Source of the DNA: Membranipora membranacea
Lineage: Eukaryota > Bryozoa > Gymnolaemata > Cheilostomatida > Membraniporidae
DNA length: 64,000 bases
Assembly: GCA_914767715.1 (NCBI GenBank)
Contig: OU612074.1
Coordinates: forward strand, 9,067,501-9,131,500
Direction: 5' to 3'
In this document: one piece after another, positions 1-12,009 of the stretch
Numbering within the stretch: the first letter of the stretch is position 1
Layout of the letters: each line of letters opens with the position of its first letter
The notes under the pieces: generated by a model
Seen by the model: the letters and a program-made list of their open reading frames with translations, nothing else
Database searches by the model: none
Told to the model about the DNA's origin: nothing
Position numbers and translations under genes: made by a program

Positions 1-206
1 GAGGAGTTTTACCCAACTCAACTGCTAATACACGGCTGTAGATGATTTTACCCTGATTAAAATTTGCATTACTATCAGCTATACCTCTGTGGCTGTACAA
101 TTTTCTTATGATCTCTATGTAGTTATTTTTCAGTTCATCAGTCTCCTTAAACCCTAATTTGATCGCAGGTTCGTTTTTAAGAAATTATAACTTTCTGATG
201 ACTTAC

Positions 207-775
207 ACCTCTCGTTGTCTAGAATTCTAATGGTGCATGGATTATGTTCTCCCTCAGTGTAGAAAGAGCTGACTCTGCTCATCCAGGCACATCTTCTTGG
301 CATCCAAACAAGGGCTTTACCAGAGTTCAACGTGCACTCATGAAACCAGCACATGTTACCTTTATCAGCAGAATACTTTCCCTCTGCGCTACAGGTTGCT
401 GTAAATTAAATGAAAGCTATGTTAATTGTTGAAGTATGCATGGAAATGCAATTATAATTGCTGGAGAAGGTATTTTGATTTTCAACGTGCCTCTTGAACC
501 AATAAAAAAACATAAGATAAGTACCATGCGTATGATAAGTAAATTTATATATTATAAGTGCTGCCAAATAGGGATAGTTAAAATTTGCTATTCAAGGATG
601 ATTTTTCTGCCAATTTCAAGCTTTTTCAATAAATAAATTTTGAGCAGAACTCAATATCATTGAATATTGCAGACTTACATCCATCAAGGGTTCCAGCTGG
701 TCCGGGACCAGCAGTGGTCATTGCATTGCATACCACAGCCAGGCAGCTCACAGCAGCTACAATTCTCATCATCAT
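207..775 (-). CDS. Secreted cysteine-rich EGF-like protein, copy 1 (exons 1-2 only)
   Basis: Only the first two coding exons are in the window: 775-679 (start ATG, signal peptide) and 398-207. Both have clean splice sites: donor gtaagt after 679, acceptor ttacag before 398, donor gtaagt after 207. Exon 1 encodes MMMRIVAAVSCLAVVCNA, a typical signal peptide, then a Gly/Pro-rich linker. Exon 2 encodes a domain with six cysteines that I do not recognise. It differs from the other two copies by a Lys in the NSGKALV stretch, where they have Gln. Exons 3 and 4 with the EGF-like domains are expected off the left edge, so this copy cannot be judged intact. The start was chosen as the first of three consecutive ATG codons. 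Confidence 0.8.
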
Positions 776-1099
776 CTCGATCGAAAGCTGCCAACAAGAA
801 AGTTATTAGATTTAATATTATTTCTCACTGCCAACACAAGAATTTGAAGTCAGTTAGACAATTGCGTTATAATTTCCCATTTGGTTTATAATATATTATA
901 TAAAGCCGAGTCAGGTTGTTAGTAGTAAAGTAATTTTGAGTGATTGATTTCATGTAAAGATAATGAAGACTTGCCATAAAAGTTTCAAAAAAACTGTATA
1001 ATGCTTCTCTGCCCAGAATACTTACATAGTACTTGTTTGGTTGTATCCTAACTGTTGCAAGAAACTGTCTCTTAATGATTGGTCCTACAGGGTTGCTCA

Positions 1100-1108
1100 C
1101 TTTTATAG
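1100..1108 (-). promoter_or_regulatory. TATA box of copy 1
   Basis: CTATAAAAG on the minus strand, conserved at the same distance in all three copies. It lies about 75 bases upstream of the first gtaagt donor (after 1026), which ends a probable non-coding first exon. That exon would splice to the acceptor just ahead of the ATG at 775. Confidence 0.6.
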
Positions 1109-1629
1109 TCTTCTAAAGTCTGATAACAGTCAACAATGCTAAGTATTGCGATTCAGCTAACCTTTGCCCATAAGCTAACAAATTCCCTCATAGAAGATAA
1201 AATCTTTAGGGCTAGAATGAAACTATCTACAAGTATGATCTGCTGATGTGCCTAAGCTGTTTTATCTTTATATCGTCATCTCCACAACTTTCTGTTATAG
1301 CCCCAAACAACTAAATCAGCAGAGTCAAGTCAATGTTTTATACTCTTGATAAATCTTTCCCACGTTCGGTCATATGAGACCATTTTTGATTAAGGGCTCA
1401 CACAGCATACAAAGATCGGACTACAAGATATCTGTGCCTCAAGGCTGCTACTTAGGGGGCTGTCAAATGTAGGCAAAGAGTTCATCATATATATATATAT
1501 CGGGCTTTATTTATTGATTACAAATCTTTTGATAATAAAATCGAAAAATCTACTAATGATCTTCAATCAGAAAAATGCGAAAAAAGTTTGCACTATTTTG
1601 CATATTGAAATTAAAAAGAGAAACAAAAG

Positions 1630-2450
1630 CTCACATGTAACATAAAAATGGAGAGTTTGCCCTCAGTGCGGTGCGTGCCCTTGGTCTTGGTTTCTGGGCC
1701 AGTCGAGTTGACCTTCGAGGAGCAGTTGATGGTTTGTAACTTGCCATCACACCATTAAGGCAGTGCTCTATGTTATTTTCTATATTACACATGTATATTC
1801 CAATAACGTCACCGCTCATTGAGAATCTGTGCGGCTCGATCTTTTGACTGTTGTGCACATTTGAGAACGTCATGCTCACTGATTTTGTTGGATTGGCCAT
1901 CATGTTATTCTCAGCACACCATTCTGTGGTCTCGTCTATAGCTTGCTGCAGTTGTTCGGGATTTCGCTAGATGAAGATGGTGTGAGTGTCACGTCATTGG
2001 CGTACTTGATGGTAGTGCATGAAGGAGACGGAGTATCTATGTACAACAGCCAGAACATTGGACCCAAGAGAGTACCTTGAGGTATACCATTCTTGGTTGA
2101 GAGTGTGGAACTATACTCACTACCCAGTTTGACGTTCTGCTGCCGTTGACTAAGGAAACTGTGTATGATCAGCACCAGACGTTTGTTTATAACACGATCG
2201 GCTATCATTTCTATGAGTTTGCCCTTATCCATCCTGTCGAAGGCTTTGGACATATCAAGGAAATTCGCAGGCACGGTAATCACTTTTGGCTCATCCAACA
2301 TGCGTGTTAGGGTATAGACGGCTAATAGAATAGCATCAGTAGTACACCTACCCTTTTGATATGCAGACTGGCCAGCACTGAGAGTTGGTAAAACAGAACG
2401 GGCATAAAAATACATGATAGCTTTCTCAACTAATTTACCAAGATTCCATA
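1630..2450 (-). mobile_element. Non-LTR retrotransposon (LINE) reverse-transcriptase fragment, dead
   Basis: Minus-strand translation shows reverse-transcriptase blocks in order: GQSAYQKGRCTTDAILLAVY, a FLDMSKAFDRMD block, GIPQGTLLGPMFWLLYID, and the active-site box as KYANDVT where an intact enzyme has Y-x-D-D. A frameshift near 1960 separates this from the following NPEQLQQAIDETTEWCAENN segment, which is usual after the active site in CR1/L2/Jockey-type LINEs. With a changed catalytic Asp, a frameshift and truncation at both ends, it cannot be functional. It lies between copies 1 and 2 of the secreted gene. Confidence 0.85.
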
Positions 2451-3769
2451 AAAGTGCTCAGGGAAAAGAATAAGGATCCCTTGATCAGCTCATTGTGATT
2501 TTGTCAACCAATACTTTTCTTCTAAATTGGTCCTATCAACCAATAATTAGATATCTATTGGACTAGTTTGTGTAGCGCCATCACTTACAACGTGGTGAAC
2601 CGACAATAAGAAACAAGAGAGCAGGGCAGAAAACTTATCAAGTGAACTTTAAAGAAAATATGCATCATATATCATTTAAAATGCTAAAATAGTTGATGGT
2701 TACAGATTTTTTGAAATCTTGAGAATTGTTCTTAAAGAAAAATTTATCATTGATTTTGAGGTTGCCCCTCATCAATAGGCCCCAAGTCTGCATTAGAGGC
2801 AGTAAGCGTAGAAATGATATCCGATCAAATGTGATCCAATATTTTAGGCATAATATTATGGCATCATCCAATATGATAGGTATTTTTATGCGACTTCTTA
2901 ACTTGACTCAACTTAAACTCTGCATTTTTTGTCTGGCAATACTCTTGTGTAAGTTGCAATGATGGAAAAGAAACCCACTTTATCTTTTGATATTTTCGAC
3001 CAGAGTACTGTGCATTGTATAGTGATGATAATTTGAGGACTTTACGTTGTAGGTCCGTTCACAGAGTTATCTAGACGCAACTCGTTACTCCATGAGCATG
3101 ATTTTTATCAACAATTAAAATATGACATCATTCATCAAAGGAATACAAGCACCTTTGAAGTTCAATCATTTAATAGGGTAAATAGCTATGAAAAGAATGA
3201 AGAAAAATTTCACAATTTTGGATAGAGCACAGTTTTGAGTTGCCAAAAACTGAAAACAACACGTTTTGAAATTGAAAGAGAAGTTGCCTTTCCAGTCAAG
3301 AGTCAGCAAGTTTATATCCATGAACGAGGTGCAAGCTATGATGATGTGTATTCTAATAAATATCCATGTTTGTAAATCAAACATTAGGTTGCAGTGAGGT
3401 AACTATTCCTGATTAATCCCATACCAACATACGCTATTCAATAGCTGATCATCATTGTAACTATACTTTGTTTATGATAAGAATAGTTGGTAAACTGGTA
3501 TTGCTGTTTGTTAGCTAAAATGAACATGGACTGATGAATTACTTTTGAAGCAAAACCAGCGGAAGGAAACAATGGAGGGATTGTCCAAACCATGTGTGCT
3601 GCGGGGTGAGTTGCCATCCATTAATTTTGGTGCCTTTTAATTTTTGGTCTTTAATCATAAACATTTAGTTATGGGAGCATCAACCTGCACTTCCAGCAAT
3701 GGTCCTTAGTGTCATTTTGTGGATTAGCCTACACACAGTCCACATATATAGCTTGTGATATATGGACAA
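2451..3769. other. Spacer without recognised gene
   Basis: I see no exon with matching splice sites, no tRNA and no clear repeat ends here. The AT-rich open frames show no recognisable protein. The right part grades into the 3' end of the copy 2 duplication arm. Confidence 0.5.
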
Positions 3770-4183
3770 TATAATACCACCTATATAATAGATCCTACCA
3801 CACTTCATTCAATATGAATTTACAAATTATATTATATTATATTCGTGGAAAATGAAAGCATAAAGTTATTGAGATGGAATTAATTCTATATTTGAATGGA
3901 GGAAGTGAATGTCTCCCTGAAGCTTAGGGAAAATTTCAAATTGTATAAATTTTTAAAAGGAGCTGAAGAATATGCAGTAGAATAATGATTGTTAAAAAGT
4001 ACCAATGAAAAATATCAATGATATAGTAAAATGGATCATGAAGAATGAACTGGCCTATCGTTTTAAACAAAATCAATTTTAAACTAAAATTAACATTAAA
4101 TCTATGGAGTTGTAGATTATGTTATCCAAAAATAAAGAGATAACCCCAATTTAGCGTGCCCCCAAGGTGGTTGTTGCGTTAAT

Positions 4184-5635
4184 CTAAGGTGGGGTGGTTC
4201 CTGAGTATATCTCACATCTCTTGCCAACATGATCATTGTTCAGAGCGTTCATCTCTCCGCAGTCACACCAGAATGTGTCACACTGGTTGTGGCAGGTTCC
4301 ACCATTCAGACATCCACCAACATTATCACACCAATCATCTCCTGGGGCACCATCAACGCCTGATCAAGAGAAATTAAATTGTTATTAATATTGATAGCAA
4401 GCAAGTCAATAAGGTGAAAAGCAGAGGGTCGAATAAGTGCTTAGAGAATGCTTTGTTGTGGGGATTCATGCTTTATCGATAAGTCATAGAGTTTAGAAAT
4501 AGGAACTTACAGATACTGCTGCCTGATTCGCCGCTTCCAGGCATCATAGTTGGACGGCTACAGTCGTGATCTCCCTGCCATGTTGGTGGGCACTCACACC
4601 AGCAGAGGTTGGCCTCAAACACTGGGGTTCCTCCGTTATCACAAGTTTTTGGATGACAGGGTGGTGGTCCATCGGTGGCAGTCTTAGTTCGTGCACAAGG
4701 GTTGCCGCTCACTGTAAAAAAATGAATTAACAAACAAATGTTAATTTTCTCCAAGAACATGGGTCTCTAAGAATTATTAACCCTGCAAAACTAAACTATG
4801 CGAAATGAAGCACATTTGATAGTACCGTCTCTGGATTGCTAAAAAGAACCCAGATTATGATTTAGAGGAGTTTTACCCAACTCAACTGCTAATACACGGC
4901 TGTAGATGATTTTACCCTGATTAAAATTTGCATTACTATTAGCTATACCTCTGTGGCTGTACAATTTTCTTATGATCTCTATGTAGTTATTTTTCAGTTC
5001 ATCAGTCTCCTTAAACCCTAATTTGATCGCAGGTTCGTTTTTAAGAAATTGTAACTTTCTGATGACTTACACCTCTCGTTGTCTAGAATTCTGATGGTGC
5101 ATGGATTATGTTCTCCCTCGGTGTAGAAAGAGCTGACTCTGCTCATCCAGGCACATCTTCTTGGCATCCAAACAAGGGCTTGACCAGAGTTCAACGTGCA
5201 CTCATGAAACCAGCACATGTTACCTTTATCAGCAGAATACTTTCCCTCTGCGCTACAGGTTGCTGTAAATTAAATGAATGCTATGTTGTTGAAGTAGCAT
5301 GGAAATGCAATTATAATTGCTGGAGAAGGTATTTTGATTTTCAACGTGCCTCTTGAACCAATAAAAAAAACATAAGATAAGTACCATGCGTATGATAAGT
5401 AAATTTATATATTATAAGTGCTGCCAAATAGGGATAGTTAAAATTTGCTATTCAAGGATGATTTTTCTGCCAATTTCAAGCTTTTTCAATAAATAAATTA
5501 TGAGCAGAACTCAATATCAGTGAATATTGCAGACTTACATCCATCAAGGGTTCCAGCTGGTCCGGGACCAGGAGTGGTCTTTGCATTGCATACTACAGCC
5601 AGGCAGCTCACAGCAACTACAATTCTCATCATCAT
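4184..5635 (-). CDS. Secreted cysteine-rich EGF-like protein, copy 2 (complete)
   Basis: Four coding exons: 5635-5539, 5262-5071, 4711-4511 and 4359-4184, all with GT-AG borders and phases 1/1/1, giving 221 residues. Residues 1-18 are a signal peptide. Next come a Gly/Pro linker and an unrecognised six-cysteine domain (exon 2). Exons 3 and 4 carry two EGF-like modules: CDNGGTPVFEANLCWCECPP in exon 3 and CLNGGTCHNQCDTFWCDC in exon 4. The product should be exported and disulfide-bonded; its role is unknown. It ends EIYSGTTPP, unlike copy 3. Exon 3 is identical in protein to that of copy 3, pointing to recent duplication or gene conversion. Mature-region changes include Lys for Met and Pro for Ala near residues 19-22. 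An extracellular matrix, adhesive or mucus role is possible, but nothing in the sequence decides it. Confidence 0.85.
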
Positions 5636-5955
5636 CGCGATCGAAAGCTGCCAACAAGAAAGTTATTAGATTTAATATTATTTCTCACTGCCAACACAAG
5701 GATTTGAAGTCAGACAATTGTGTTATAATTTCCCATTTGGTTTATAATATATTATATAAAGCCGAGTCAGGTTGTTAGTAGTAAAGTAATTTTGAGTGAT
5801 TGATTTCATGTAAAGATAATGAAGACTTGCCATAAGAGTTTCAAGAAAACTGTATAATGCTTCTCTGCCCAGAATACTTACATAGTACTTGTTTGGTTGT
5901 ATCCTAACTGTTGCAAGAAACTGTCTCTTAATGATTGATCCTACAGGGTTGCTCA

Positions 5956-5964
5956 CTTTTATAG
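5956..5964 (-). promoter_or_regulatory. TATA box of copy 2
   Basis: CTATAAAAG on the minus strand, in the same position as in copies 1 and 3. A probable 5' UTR exon follows and ends at 5882 before gtaagt. Confidence 0.6.
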
Positions 5965-6478
5965 TCTTCTAAAATCTGATAACAGTCAACAATGCTAAGT
6001 ATCGCGATTCAGCTAACCTTTGCCCTTAAGCTAACAAACTCCCTCATAGAAGATAAAATCTTTAGGGCTAGAATGAAACTATCTACAAGTATGATCTGCT
6101 GATGTGCCTAAGCTGTTTTATCTTTATATCGTCAGCTCCACAACTTTCTGTCATAGCCCCAAACAACTAAATCAGCAGAGTCAAGTCAATGTTTTATACT
6201 CTTGATAAATCTTTCCCACGTTCGGTCATATGAGATCATTTTTGATTAGGGGCTCACACAGCATACAAAGATCGGACTACAAGATAGCTGTGCCTCAAGG
6301 CTGCTACTTAGGGGGCTGTCAAATGTAGGCAAAGAGTTCATCATGTGAAAGTGTTAAAACAAATCCTGAATCTGAATACATTCCATTTAATAAGTACTTC
6401 CAAGAGTTGCTTTAATCTACTGGGATCCCCTTTGAATTCATAATATCATGTTTTGCACTCAAACAAGAGGGGTTTACC

Positions 6479-7664
6479 TTCATGTTCATTATATTCCTTT
6501 ATTTCCTACTCAAAGCTAAGACTTTAGAAATCTATCGACAAACAGCTAAAACAAAGTATCACAAAGTCGTAGACCAGGTATTTTCCGAACACATAGCATG
6601 TATTTTCGGTTTCGCATGGTTTGCCAGTATAATTCATTGCAGCATTTCCTTTCACATAATAATATCACTAACAATTTACATTCTTTGAGAATGAAATTGA
6701 AACAAGGGGCAGATAATTGCAGTCTTCGCCACACAGCTGATAATTGTAGGCCTAATGTTCTCTTACAGGAATGCCAAATAAGATTAATCCACTGGTATCC
6801 CATTGTTGAAGTAGAATCATCACTTACATGCATTTATAAAATAATGTAATATGTGTATCGGAAATTGTTCTGTCATACACTGCCCACAGACTTGATTGAT
6901 TGATTGATTTATTAGCTATCGCAAACATTAAATGTTGCGAAAACTGGATGCATATACTTTGTCATAATAAGAGCTTGTTACTAGTGTATGGAACTATGGA
7001 CTTTTAAAAAAGAATCTCTTAAGTGTGATTCAAATTTGCCTCAGAAAACAGTCTTTGCCCCATGAGCTGCGATATTTATCATTTCTAAGACGGCCAGAAG
7101 GGCAACGTTCATCAGAAAAACAGCACATGATAATGGATTTAGTTCTCTGTTTAACAATGGTATCAAGGTCGCCTACGTCAAGCTCTAAACTCTTGGCATC
7201 GTTGAAAACTTTTCTTAGTAATTTCTTGTCCTTAGCAATATGCTAGTGTGCAAAACAGGTAGTCAATACATTAAAGAGGGAGTTCAGTTCAGATTCACTT
7301 TCTCCCATCCCTATCCAGATTGATAGATAAACCAATTCCGATTCTATACATGTGCTCCATTTTGGCGCCAAATACATCATAAGGATTTGTTTACATTGAT
7401 AAGAAAGAATTTGATGTCAGAGGTGGGACACTCATAAACAATGCCCATCAATCAATAATGAATGATTTAAATTTTGCAATTTTTCTCAGTAAATAGTTAT
7501 TATTTTTGAAAATCAGTATAGCTACACATTCCTCAACTATATTTGACTCTGCAGATGGATTTTTGAAAGCTAATTTTCTTTTTTTTAAAGAAAATTAAAT
7601 ATGAAACAGTGTAGGAATACAACAATGCTGAGTTCAGTTTATAGTTAAATGACAGGGTCACAAT
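6479..7664. other. Spacer between inverted arms, no recognised gene
   Basis: Short open frames on both strands overlap each other and show no recognisable motif or splice structure. No repeat family with clear ends was seen. A (TGAT)n-like run occurs near 6892-6912. Confidence 0.5.
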
Positions 7665-8003
7665 CACTATGGTCCCATGGATCGATTATGTAAGGATTTC
7701 GGTAGTAATCGCCCCATGGAAATGGCATTAAAGTCAAATTCCGATTGTGACGAATGACTTTTTGGACGCGAATATCCAAACCGTGTTTATTCGACACATA
7801 TCCTGATTGGCGTCGTGGCTGAATGGTTAGCGGCGTTGCACACAATGCCTTCAAAGGGATTTCACGCGGGAGGCCGGGGTTCAAATCTCGGCCGCGGCAG
7901 ATTCTTTTCATGTTTTTCCCATCATGGGAATGGTTAGAATCCACTGGATTCTAACCATTCGAAATTGGAGTGAACCACAAAATCGACCCATGGAACCATA
8001 GTG
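7665..8003. mobile_element. 339-bp terminal-inverted-repeat element carrying a tRNA-like promoter
   Basis: The left end CACTATGGTCCCATGG and the right end, read on the other strand as CACTATGGTTCCATGG, match at 15 of 16 positions, and the match weakens inward (CGATT). Inside, at 7814-7898, lie an A-box-like TGGCTGAATGG and a B-box-like GGTTCAAATCTCGG with tRNA-Ser-like spacing. At 7929-7961 there is a perfect hairpin, GAATGGTTAGAATCC and its complement around a 3-base loop. No transposase is present. The flanks do not show a clear target-site duplication. Confidence 0.6.
7814..7898 (+). pseudogene. tRNA-Ser-like sequence (tRNA-derived)
   Basis: It starts GTCGTGGCTGAATGGTTAG and ends with a T-arm-like GGGGTTCAAATCTCGGCC. 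The anticodon stem cannot be closed with a normal 7-base loop, and the acceptor arm is imperfect. I read it as a tRNA-derived promoter inside the surrounding element, not a working tRNA gene. Confidence 0.6.
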
Positions 8004-8229
8004 TATGTGTGCAACAGCAGGTGCACTCCAAATATTGATTTTCTAGTGAATTATAAATCAATAGATCATTAATCATCATGATTTACGCTATTAAATGTGG
8101 CTCAATATAGCCTGTCTTGACAAGATATGCTATGCTCCGTGTAATTACCGTGATGTCAAAAGATATAAGGGTTTAAATTTGAACATAGCAAATTGGTAAA
8201 GTATCAGCTATTTTATGCACATAATCTTC

Positions 8230-9440
8230 GAATCTTAGTTTGTTATCAATGTCTGCATCAAGGTATTTTACCTTTTCATAAAAAAAAAGATATATCGGTG
8301 CCATCGAGAATCAGTTTAGGAGTATTAGGTTTGAGACGTTGAGTAGAGAAAAGTATTTCCTTTGTCTTAGAAGCATTAAGTAGTAAATCTAAATCAGTGC
8401 ATTGCTTGGAGATTCTATTAATTTCAGAAAAATAATCACATATGTCCAAATCATTACCAACTAATCCAATTACACAAGTGTCATCTACATATTTGAGTAC
8501 TGTGATATTCAAAAGTTTAGATGTAATCCTGCTTGTATAGATAGAGAATAACAGTGGTGAGAGTACACTGCCCTGGGGAGTTCCTGTATGAGTCAGTGCA
8601 GACAGTTGATTGTTGACCATTGTTTGCTGGACACGGTTACTCAAGAAGCTAGATACCCATCCTATTACTCTGGTGTCGAGGTGTTGTAGCAAGGGGATAA
8701 GATATTCTACTCTGATAGTGTTAAAAGCAGAAGAAAAATCCAAAAATAATCATCTTGCATAGTTAGAGGTTGCTTTGTCCATAAAGTGTGTGATAGTGGT
8801 TGTAAGGCATTAGACAGCATCTTGTGTTGATCTTTTCTGGCGGTAGGCAAACTGATGGCGGTCCATGGCTGTGTGTTTAGTTATGTATATTTTAAGTTGT
8901 CTCTCTAACATTTTACATAGGCAGCTGGTTATGGCTATCGGGCGGTAGTCTTTGAGTTGTGTTGGTGTGATGACTTTTGGTAGTGGTTGTATTAAAGCAG
9001 ATTTCCATAGCTTAGGTGTTGTATGTTGCTCTATAGAGTTATTGAAGATTTTAGTAATAATAGGGGCTAGTTGGTAGGCACATATCCTAAGGACCTTAAG
9101 GATTAATCCATCGGGTCCAGCTCCTTTCCTGTGTTGAGTGTTTAAGTTAATTCAGTACAGTTTCTTCATTCAGTTCAAAAGGAGGAGCAGTCATTTTAGT
9201 TTCAACGATATCTGGGTTATTTATTTAAGATTGATGTAGGAAGTCCATTTTTTAAGTTTATGATACAGTTTTCTATTTCCACTATGGTGCACTTCTTGTT
9301 TCTGATCAATCAAATCATCTATGTGCCTGGTAATCCATGGTTTCTGATTTGCATGCTTTTTAAAGGTTTCCTTTGGACCAAAGCAATATATCGTCATGTA
9401 GCTAGTTCTATATGAGTAGGGAAAAATGTGCATGTACTGC
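8230..9440 (-). mobile_element. Non-LTR retrotransposon (LINE) reverse-transcriptase fragment, dead
   Basis: Minus-strand translation gives consecutive reverse-transcriptase blocks. They are KGAGPDGLILKVLRICAYQL, LIQPLPKVITPTQLKDYRPI (with AITS after it), HQFAYRQKRSTQDAV, LDFSSAFNTI, GTPQGSVLSPLLFSIYTS and the active site KYVDDTCVIG. The order is that of Jockey/CR1-type LINEs. The catalytic YVDD is intact, but stop codons interrupt the frame just upstream of LDFSSAFNTI, between about 8745 and 8820, and both ends are missing. It sits inside the spacer between the two inverted copies of the secreted gene. Confidence 0.88.
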
Positions 9441-9569
9441 AGAATTAAGAACTAACAAGAAGCAAATAAGTATGTACTCAAACAAAGGGGGTAATTGGAA
9501 AACTGTTACACAAACCTCAGACATGGGGCCAGATCAGAGATTCTGCATTACATGTGCATTTTCCCCTAT

Positions 9570-9775
9570 AAGCCTGTAGTTCTAGGGGAGGCAGCGAGGC
9601 ACTGCTCACCCTAGAATGCTAAATACAGTTGCCTAAAAACACTGTAATTGAATAACCCATGTCAGAATCAGCCCAATCGCTTAATATAGGCCTTTAATTG
9701 CTTGGGGGAGCTTACAGCCCCCTCCCTGTGATGCTTAGAACTCGTCTCGGACTTTTCCTCCCCTACCATATTTGT
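9570..9775 (+). repeat. Dispersed element family A, copy 1
   Basis: It begins AGCCTGTAGTTCTAGGGGAG and ends near CCTCCCCTACCATA. Related copies lie at 16367-16589, 23107-23278 and, inverted, 49580-49829. Shared internal blocks include GAATGCTAAATACAGTTGCC and AATTGCTTGGGGGAGCTTAC. The ends are roughly inverted repeats, suggesting a small non-autonomous DNA element. Confidence 0.6.
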
Positions 9776-10223
9776 TTTAGCTGTTTGTCAATAGATTTCT
9801 CAAGTCTTGCCTTTGAGAAGGAAAAAAAAGGAATGATTTAATGAGCATGAACGTAACCCCCGCCCCCCTTGTTTCAGTTCAAAATATGATATGAAGAATT
9901 CAAAGGTGATCCCAAGTAGATTAAAGCCCTCTAAGAACTCTAAAAGCCTCATGGAAGTACTTTGAAAATGGAATGTATTCAGATTCAGGATATTTTTAAA
10001 CACTTTCACATGATGAACTCTTTGCCTAGGTTTGAAGCCCCTAAGTAGCAGCCTTGAGGCACTGATATCTTGTAGTCCGATCTTTGTATGCTGTGTGAGC
10101 CCCTAATCCAAAATGGTCTCATATGACCGAATGTGGGAAAGATTTATCAAGAGTATAAAACATTGACTTGCCCCTGCTGATTTAATTTGTTTGGGGCTAT
10201 AACAATTATCAGATTTTAGAAGA

Positions 10224-10232
10224 CTATAAAAG
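10224..10232 (+). promoter_or_regulatory. TATA box of copy 3
   Basis: CTATAAAAG, identical in the three copies. Transcription would begin around 10255. A probable 5' UTR exon ends at 10306 before gtaagt and joins the acceptor ttggcag at 10534-10540, 12 bases ahead of the ATG. Confidence 0.6.
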
Positions 10233-10552
10233 TGAGCAACCAGGTAGTATCAATCATTAAGAGACAGTTTCTTGCAACAGTTAGGATACAACCAAACAAG
10301 TACTATGTAAGTATTCTGGGCAGAGAAGCATTATACAGTTTTCTTGAAACTCTTTTGGCAAGTCTTCATCATCTTTACATGAAATCAATCACTCAAAATT
10401 ACTTTACTACTAACAACCTGCCTCGGCTTTATATAATATATTATAAACCAAATGGGAAATTATAACACAATTGTCTGACTTCAAATTCTTATGTTGGCAG
10501 TGAGAAATAATATTAAATCTAATAACTTTCTTGTTGGCAGCTTTCGACCGAG

Positions 10553-12009
10553 ATGATGATGAGAATTGTAGCTGCTGTGAGCTGCCTGGCTGTGGTATGC
10601 AATGCAATGACCACTGCTGGTCCCGGACCAGCTGGAACCCTTGATGGATGTAAGTCTACAATATTCACTGATATTGAGTTCTGCTCATAATTTATTTATT
10701 GAAAAAGCTTGAAATTGTCAGAAAAATCATCCTTGAATAGCAAATTTTATCTATCCCTATTTGGCAGCACTTATAATATATAAATTTAGTTATCATACAC
10801 ATGGTACTTATCTTATGTTTTTTTTTATTGGTTCAAGAGGCACGTTGAAAATCAAATTACCTTCTCCAGCAATTATAATTGCATTTCCAAGCATACTTCA
10901 ACAACATAGCATTTAATTTACAGCAACCTGTAGCGCAGAGGGAAAGTATTCTGCTGATAAAGGTAACATGTGCTGGTTTCATGAGTGCACATTGAACTCT
11001 GGTCAAGCCCTTGTTTGGATGCCAAGAAGATGTGCGTGGATGAGCAGAGTCAGCTCTTTCTACACTGAGGGAGAACATAATCCATGCACCATCAGAATTC
11101 TAGACAACGAGAGGTGTAAGTCATCAGAAATTTATAATTTCTTAAAAACGAACCTGCGATCAAATTAGGGTTTAAGAAGACTGATGAACTGAAAAATAAC
11201 TACATAGAGATCATAAGAAAATTGTACAGCCACAGAGGTATAGCTGATAGTAATGGGAATTTTAATCAGCGTAAAATCATCTACAGCCGTGTATTAGCAG
11301 TTGAGTTGGGTAAAACTCCTCTAAATCATAATCTGGGTTCTTTTTAGCAATCCAGAGACGGTACTATCAAATGTGCTTCATTTCACATAGTTTAGTTTTG
11401 CAGGGTTAATAATTCTTAGAGACCCATGTTCTTGGAGAAAATTAACATTTGTTTGTTAATTTATTTTTTTACAGTGAGCGGCAACCCTTGTGCACGAACT
11501 AAGACTGCCACCGATGGACCACCACCCTGTCATCCAAAAACTTGTGATAACGGAGGAACCCCAGTGTTTGAGGCCAACCTCTGCTGGTGTGAGTGCCCAC
11601 CAACATGGCAGGGAGATCACGACTGTAGCCGTCCAACTATGATGCCTGGAAGCGGCGAATCAGGCAGCAGTATCTGTAAGTTCCTATTTCTAAACTCTAT
11701 GACTTATCGATAAAGCATGAATACCCCACAACAAAGCATTCTCTAAGCACTTATTCGACCCTCTGCTTTTCACCTTATTGACTTGCTTGCTATCAATATT
11801 AATAACAATTTAATTTCTCTTGATCAGGCGTTGATGGTGCCCCAGGAGATGATTGGTGTGATAATGTTGGTGGATGTCTGAATGGTGGAACCTGCCACAA
11901 CCAGTGTGACACATTCTGGTGTGACTGCGGAGAGATGAACGCTCTGAGCAATGATCATGTTGGCAAGAGATGTGAGATATACGCAACCACCCCAATGAAG
12001 GCTTATTAG
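10553..12009 (+). CDS. Secreted cysteine-rich EGF-like protein, copy 3 (complete)
   Basis: Four coding exons: 10553-10649, 10924-11115, 11475-11675 and 11828-12009, all GT-AG with phases 1/1/1, giving 223 residues. The signal peptide is MMMRIVAAVSCLAVVCNA. A cysteine-rich domain of unknown type spans about residues 34-96. Two EGF-like modules follow: CDNGGTPVFEANLCWCECPP and CLNGGTCHNQCDTFWCDC, the second closing at GKRC. The C-terminus is EIYATTPMKAY, whereas copy 2 ends EIYSGTTPP; relative to copy 2, a deletion after the ATATAC of the last exon removed the older stop codon. The signal-peptide exon matches copy 1 more closely than copy 2. A polyadenylation signal AATAAA lies at 12270-12275. 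The protein should act outside the cell; its function is unknown. Confidence 0.88.

Larger units (their letters stand above)
1..1482 (-). repeat. Copy 1 of the duplicated unit (partial, runs off left edge)
   Basis: This block is nearly identical to 4866-6340 (same strand) and to the reverse complement of about 10000-11330. It holds coding exons 1 and 2 of the secreted cysteine-rich gene, its 5' UTR exon, its TATA box and several hundred bases upstream. Similarity to the other copies stops close to 1482, where a short AT run begins. Exons 3 and 4 should lie to the left of this window. Confidence 0.9.
3770..6478 (-). repeat. Left arm of a 2.6-kb inverted duplication (copy 2)
   Basis: This stretch is the reverse complement of about 9855-12370, with high identity through exons, introns, promoter and flanks. 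Landmarks match in order: the 3' flank (the TTCAGCTCCTTTTA region of copy 3), exons 4 to 1, the TATA box, and the upstream flank with the GAATTC near 6435. Similarity fades at both ends, so the boundaries are good to a few tens of bases. The spacer between the arms is about 3.4 kb. Confidence 0.9.

Noticed and set aside
7814-7898. Functional tRNA-Ser gene
   Set aside because: The anticodon loop has the wrong size and stems are imperfect; it sits inside a repeat element.
8276-8743. Active LINE reverse transcriptase
   Set aside because: Although the catalytic box is intact, stop codons lie just upstream and both ends are missing.
10232-10465. A 77-residue open frame kept in all three copies upstream of the secreted gene
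   Set aside because: It spans the probable 5' UTR exon and its intron, lacks a good ATG, and the copies are so alike that an open frame would persist by chance.
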